Positions 5,706-8,120 of a stretch of DNA of 8,120 nt are shown in pieces; position 1 is the first letter of the stretch; every line of letters starts with the position of its first letter. Location: NCBI GenBank assembly GCA_015662935.1, contig DQTF01000031.1:1-8120 (forward strand), given 5' to 3'. A program made the position numbers and the translations under genes. The stretch comes from Crocinitomicaceae bacterium. GTDB taxonomy: Bacteria; Bacteroidota; Bacteroidia; Flavobacteriales_D; Crocinitomicaceae. The notes beneath the pieces are model-generated. The model was not told where the DNA came from. It saw only the letters and a list, made by a program, of their open reading frames with translations, and did no database searches.

Positions 5706-6570
5706 TACCTATTTACTTAACAAATCAGAAGCAATAAACACAATAAGAACAAGAGAAAATACCGTGAAACAGTTTACAGAATGGTTGAAATATGAAGAAA
5801 AACAATTACAAAATATCGGCTACAATGAACTGATGGAATACGTTGTTTATTGTAAGCAGAAAAAAAATGTAGTTCATACAATTAGACTGAAAATTAAAAG
5901 TCTGTCAGTCTATTTTGAGTATTTGATTAGTGAGAAAGAGCTTAAAAACAATCCTGCAGAACTTGTCAAATTAAAAGGCGGAATCCGTACCATTCCCCAT
6001 AATCTTTTTACTTCTGAACAGTTAACGGAAATCTATGAACTTCAAACAAGCTATGGTTTAACCCAGAAGCGGAACAAAGTATTATTAAGTTTAGTTGTTT
6101 TTCAAGGTGTTGGAAGTCGTGAGCTTGGCATGATAGAATTAAAAGATGTCGATTTAACGAATGGTAAGATTTATATTCCAGGATCTAGAACGGCCAACGG
6201 TAGAACTTTAGATTTGAAAGTACAACAGCTTTTACTTTTTCAAAACTACATCATAGATGTACGTCCTGCAATCTTAAAAGAAGCAAGTAAAACGAGCAAT
6301 TATTTTTTGGTGAATCAAGGGAGAGGTAAAAGCTTAATGACCAATGTTATCTCTGTTTTAATTAGGAAATTACGCTATAAATATCCTCAATTAAAGACCC
6401 TGCAACAAATCAGGCAAAGTGTTATTGCTGAATGGTTGAAAAAAGAAGGTTTGAGAAAATCACAGTATATGGCTGGACATCGCTACGTGTCTAGTACGGA
6501 AAGGTACAGTGTTGATAAAATGGAGGGCTTGAAAAAGTCATTAAAAATGTACTATGTATTGAAAAAATGA
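5695..6570 (+). CDS. Divergent tyrosine recombinase, partner of the preceding one
   Basis: The 291-residue protein has the same two-domain layout: core-binding domain to about residue 90 and catalytic domain after TSEQLTEIYEL. Arg142 (GVGSRELGMIEL), Arg240, His262 (AGHRYVSSTERY) and Tyr271 are in place. The HxxR box reads QQIR, so the usual His is Gln237. The region of the catalytic Lys (IPGSRTANGRTLDL) offers Arg165 or Arg170 and no Lys. It may still be active, or may work mainly as the structural partner of the intact enzyme. Its ATG overlaps the end of the first recombinase gene. Paired recombinases with one atypical member fit a heteromeric recombination complex; this is inference. Confidence 0.88.
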   Translation: MNFNTYLLNKSEAINTIRTRENTVKQFTEWLKYEEKQLQNIGYNELMEYVVYCKQKKNVVHTIRLKIKSLSVYFEYLISEKELKNNPAELVKLKGGIRTIPHNLFTSEQLTEIYELQTSYGLTQKRNKVLLSLVVFQGVGSRELGMIELKDVDLTNGKIYIPGSRTANGRTLDLKVQQLLLFQNYIIDVRPAILKEASKTSNYFLVNQGRGKSLMTNVISVLIRKLRYKYPQLKTLQQIRQSVIAEWLKKEGLRKSQYMAGHRYVSSTERYSVDKMEGLKKSLKMYYVLKK

Positions 6571-6619
6571 TTACCTTTAAAAAGTCGTTCCAAACGAGGG
6601 ATTACTTTTTGTTTTTTTG

Positions 6620-6632
6620 TAGGATAGTCCTA
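6620..6632 (+). repeat. TAGGA-TAG-TCCTA inverted repeat
   Basis: A perfect 5-bp inverted repeat with a 3-base centre lies 50 bases after the second recombinase, behind a T-rich stretch. No T run follows it, so I do not call a terminator. It could be a recombinase arm site near the right end of the element. Confidence 0.35.
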
Positions 6633-6655
6633 TGTGAGAGCAGTTTTGAAATAGA

Positions 6656-7759
6656 GTGTCTAAAGGCCAAATTTTTTCATTTTTTAGTGTATACTGTTAT
6701 ACGTACGGGATGGTTATGCCTAATCGTAATGAGACAGCGCCACAGGGAGGTTACAGGTATAGCTTTCAAGGACAGGAGCATGATGATGAAGTAAAAGGGG
6801 AGGGGAACTCTGTTAATTACAAGTACAGAATGCATGATCCGAGGGTTGGTAGATTCTTTGCGGTTGATCCTTTAGCTAGTCAATATCCTCAATGGTCTCC
6901 TTATGCGTTTAGCGGAAATGTTGTAATAATGGATGTTGAATATGAAGGTCTAGAGCCGAGTAAAGGAGACCCTAATTATGGAAACAATATTGTTTTCACA
7001 GCCCATAAAGGAACGATTAATGATTATCCAAATAATTCCAACTGGCATGGAGACTATGGCTATAATATGGAAGCTGTATTGAAGCGTGCGACAAATTACA
7101 AGTTACAAGGATCATCAATAAAAAATATGATTTTGTATGCTCACGGGGATTGGTATGGTGCGAAAATCGGTGGTGATTTTGGCTGTGGATCTCCACCAAT
7201 GTTATCACAATCCGAGGCCGAGAATTATACTCCAAGAAATGATTACAAAATATATGCAGATGACATAGAAACCTATCTTAATATATCAGGAGAGACAAGT
7301 GCAAAGAAAAAACAAAGAATGGTAAGAAAAGCGGGAACTGAATATATGGAGGGTATGTATAAAGATATTGAAACTCTAGATAAACTAATGAACACCGTAG
7401 AAGATGGCGGTACATTTTTTATGTCATCATGCTACAGTGGGATAGTTGCAGGAGGTGCTGATTTCGGCTTAAGTTTGAGTAAGTTAAATCCAAATGTAAA
7501 TGTTATAGTATCAAAAGATTATGTTTCGATAGCTATTCCTAAAGGAGGAGTTGGAGAAGGTGTTGGATTAGATCGATTTGTAGTGGAGCATTTGAGTCAA
7601 GGAGTTTCGGTTTATAAAAATGGAGAGAATATATCTAGTCAATTCAAATCTTCCGCAAAGGAAATTTTGAATGTTTTTCTGTCATCACAAGGTGAAGCTC
7701 TGAAAGTAGAAAGTGGGAATTTAGATACACTTCAAAATAATAATAATAGTGATGAATAA
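6656..7759 (+). CDS. 5'-truncated Rhs protein with C-terminal caspase-like (clan CD) peptidase domain
   Basis: Residues 19-100 are the conserved end of an Rhs core: GMVMPNRN, YRYSFQGQEHDDEVKGEG, MHDPRVGRFFAVDPL (59-73) and WSPYAFSGNVV. The roughly one thousand or more residues of YD repeats that normally precede this are absent, and residues 1-18 from a GTG at 6656 do not look like Rhs. The true start is unknown, and an ATG at 6710 is possible. After the core comes a toxin domain of about 265 residues. It contains IKNMILYAHGDWYG with His163-Gly164 and GGTFFMSSCYSG with Cys259, each at the end of a predicted strand, the pattern of clan CD cysteine peptidases (caspases, gingipains, CHAT). It overlaps the next gene by 8 bases. 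It may be an orphan Rhs tip cassette or a gene cut by the element. Peptidase activity is inferred from motifs only. Confidence 0.75.
   Translation: MSKGQIFSFFSVYCYTYGMVMPNRNETAPQGGYRYSFQGQEHDDEVKGEGNSVNYKYRMHDPRVGRFFAVDPLASQYPQWSPYAFSGNVVIMDVEYEGLEPSKGDPNYGNNIVFTAHKGTINDYPNNSNWHGDYGYNMEAVLKRATNYKLQGSSIKNMILYAHGDWYGAKIGGDFGCGSPPMLSQSEAENYTPRNDYKIYADDIETYLNISGETSAKKKQRMVRKAGTEYMEGMYKDIETLDKLMNTVEDGGTFFMSSCYSGIVAGGADFGLSLSKLNPNVNVIVSKDYVSIAIPKGGVGEGVGLDRFVVEHLSQGVSVYKNGENISSQFKSSAKEILNVFLSSQGEALKVESGNLDTLQNNNNSDE
6689..6707. repeat. GTATA-CTGT-TATAC plus CGTACG palindromes at the Rhs junction
   Basis: GTATA (6689-6693) and TATAC (6698-6702) are inverted around CTGT, and the next bases form the palindrome CGTACG (6702-6707). 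Recognisable Rhs coding sequence begins immediately afterwards with GGG ATG at 6707-6712. Short inverted arms around a small centre resemble a tyrosine-recombinase core site, so this may mark the element end. No matching copy was found on the left side. Confidence 0.35.
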
Positions 7760-8120
7760 ATTATTACGTAGTAATACAACAGCCATTTTGCTATTTCTAG
7801 CGTTTGCTTTTGCAGGGTTTGCTTTTGGACAAGATACCATAAATAGCCCTTTAAGAGTCACAGTTAATTACAATTCTCAACCGTCCAAGACTAAGGGTTT
7901 CTTTATTTCTATTCGGAAAAACAATAATGATTTAGTTAATCAATTTTATCATGGAGAATCACAAGAGTTAATAATCAATGATTTATGTCCTGGTTCGTAT
8001 AAAGTGCTAGTCGTATATAAATCCTGTTTTTCAGTTGAGCATAATTTGATAATCACAGAAGGAAATACTACCTACCTGTCAGTCAATTTATGTTCAAAAA
8101 AAGAGGTTAAAAAGTTGAAA
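7752..8120 (+). CDS. Exported beta-sandwich-like protein, candidate immunity partner, 3' end outside window
   Basis: A frame opens at the ATG at 7752, within the last codons of the Rhs gene (shared ATGAATAA), and stays open to the window end (123 codons). The protein begins with a Sec signal: Lys and Arg near the start, then a hydrophobic stretch TAILLFLAFAFAGFAFG and a likely cut before or near Gln27. The visible mature part is strand-rich, with a GFFISIRKN strand, SQELIINDLCPGSYKVLVVY, and TEGNTTYLSVNL. This resembles the transthyretin-like or carboxypeptidase-regulatory fold common in exported Bacteroidota proteins. Translational coupling to an Rhs toxin strongly suggests the cognate immunity protein. 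Export would place it in the periplasm, implying that the toxin acts there. No known immunity family was recognised. Confidence 0.75.
   Translation, partial: MNKLLRSNTTAILLFLAFAFAGFAFGQDTINSPLRVTVNYNSQPSKTKGFFISIRKNNNDLVNQFYHGESQELIINDLCPGSYKVLVVYKSCFSVEHNLIITEGNTTYLSVNLCSKKEVKKLK

Larger units (their letters stand above)
2007..6570. mobile_element. Compact tyrosine-recombinase element with TA module, ATPase and regulator
   Basis: Toxin-antitoxin genes, an XRE regulator, a primase/helicase-type ATPase and two tandem tyrosine recombinases form one divergent block around a shared control region. On both sides are pieces of a toxin/immunity locus, and an Rhs reading frame begins abruptly in mid-core near 6710, as expected at an insertion edge. 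The extent given is the gene block only. The true ends were not found: I saw no direct repeat linking the two sides. The left end probably lies within or beyond the non-coding region 1100-2006, the right end near 6570-6710. Confidence 0.6.

Noticed and set aside
6567..6794. 75-codon + strand frame after the second recombinase
   Set aside because: It overlaps the Rhs frame out of phase and has no family pattern; the Rhs match in the other frame is clear.
7017..7235. 72-codon - strand frame
   Set aside because: Antisense shadow within the Rhs toxin domain.

Overview
The window looks like AT-rich DNA from the phylum Bacteroidota, most likely a flavobacterium. The reasons are the protein styles (Rhs repeat core, RelE/ParE toxin, XRE regulator), a match to the Bacteroidota promoter element TAnnTTTG upstream of the regulator gene, and starts that mostly lack a strong Shine-Dalgarno. 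The genus cannot be named from the sequence alone.

Layout. (1) Bases 1-909 are polymorphic-toxin debris or accessory genes: the tail of a probable toxin (1-264), a frameshifted helical pseudogene (about 267-519) and a small lipoprotein (544-909). (2) Bases 910-2006 carry no convincing gene. From about 1100 this stretch is unusually GC-rich and strongly pyrimidine-biased on the + strand (purine-rich on the - strand). It is full of imperfect inverted repeats and ends, on the - strand, in a hairpin followed by eight T. I regard it as a candidate structured RNA or folded-DNA element. (3) Bases 2007-2880 are a - strand operon: XRE regulator, antitoxin, RelE/ParE toxin. (4) A divergent control region (2881-3037) with three GTGCG-type sites separates that operon from a + strand block: an AAA+-like ATPase related to the helicase part of mobile-element primases (3038-4672), a 140-base spacer with six GAATCACA-like repeats and a hairpin, and two overlapping tyrosine recombinase genes (4812-6570). 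(5) From about 6700 an Rhs coding sequence appears abruptly in mid-core. It lacks its 5' part and ends in a C-terminal domain with the His-Gly and Cys-x-Ser-Gly signatures of clan CD (caspase-like) peptidases. It overlaps by 8 bases a gene for an exported beta-rich protein that runs off the window and is the best immunity candidate.

Interpretation. The middle (at least 2007-6570, probably also the 1100-2006 region) looks like a compact mobile element: tandem recombinases to move it, an ATPase perhaps for replication or processing, a toxin-antitoxin pair for maintenance, and one XRE protein placed to control both divergent transcripts. It sits inside an Rhs toxin/immunity locus, where the downstream Rhs module may be an orphan toxin cassette or one cut off by the insertion. 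The most novel-looking parts are the structured non-coding region and the caspase-like Rhs toxin with its overlapping exported partner.
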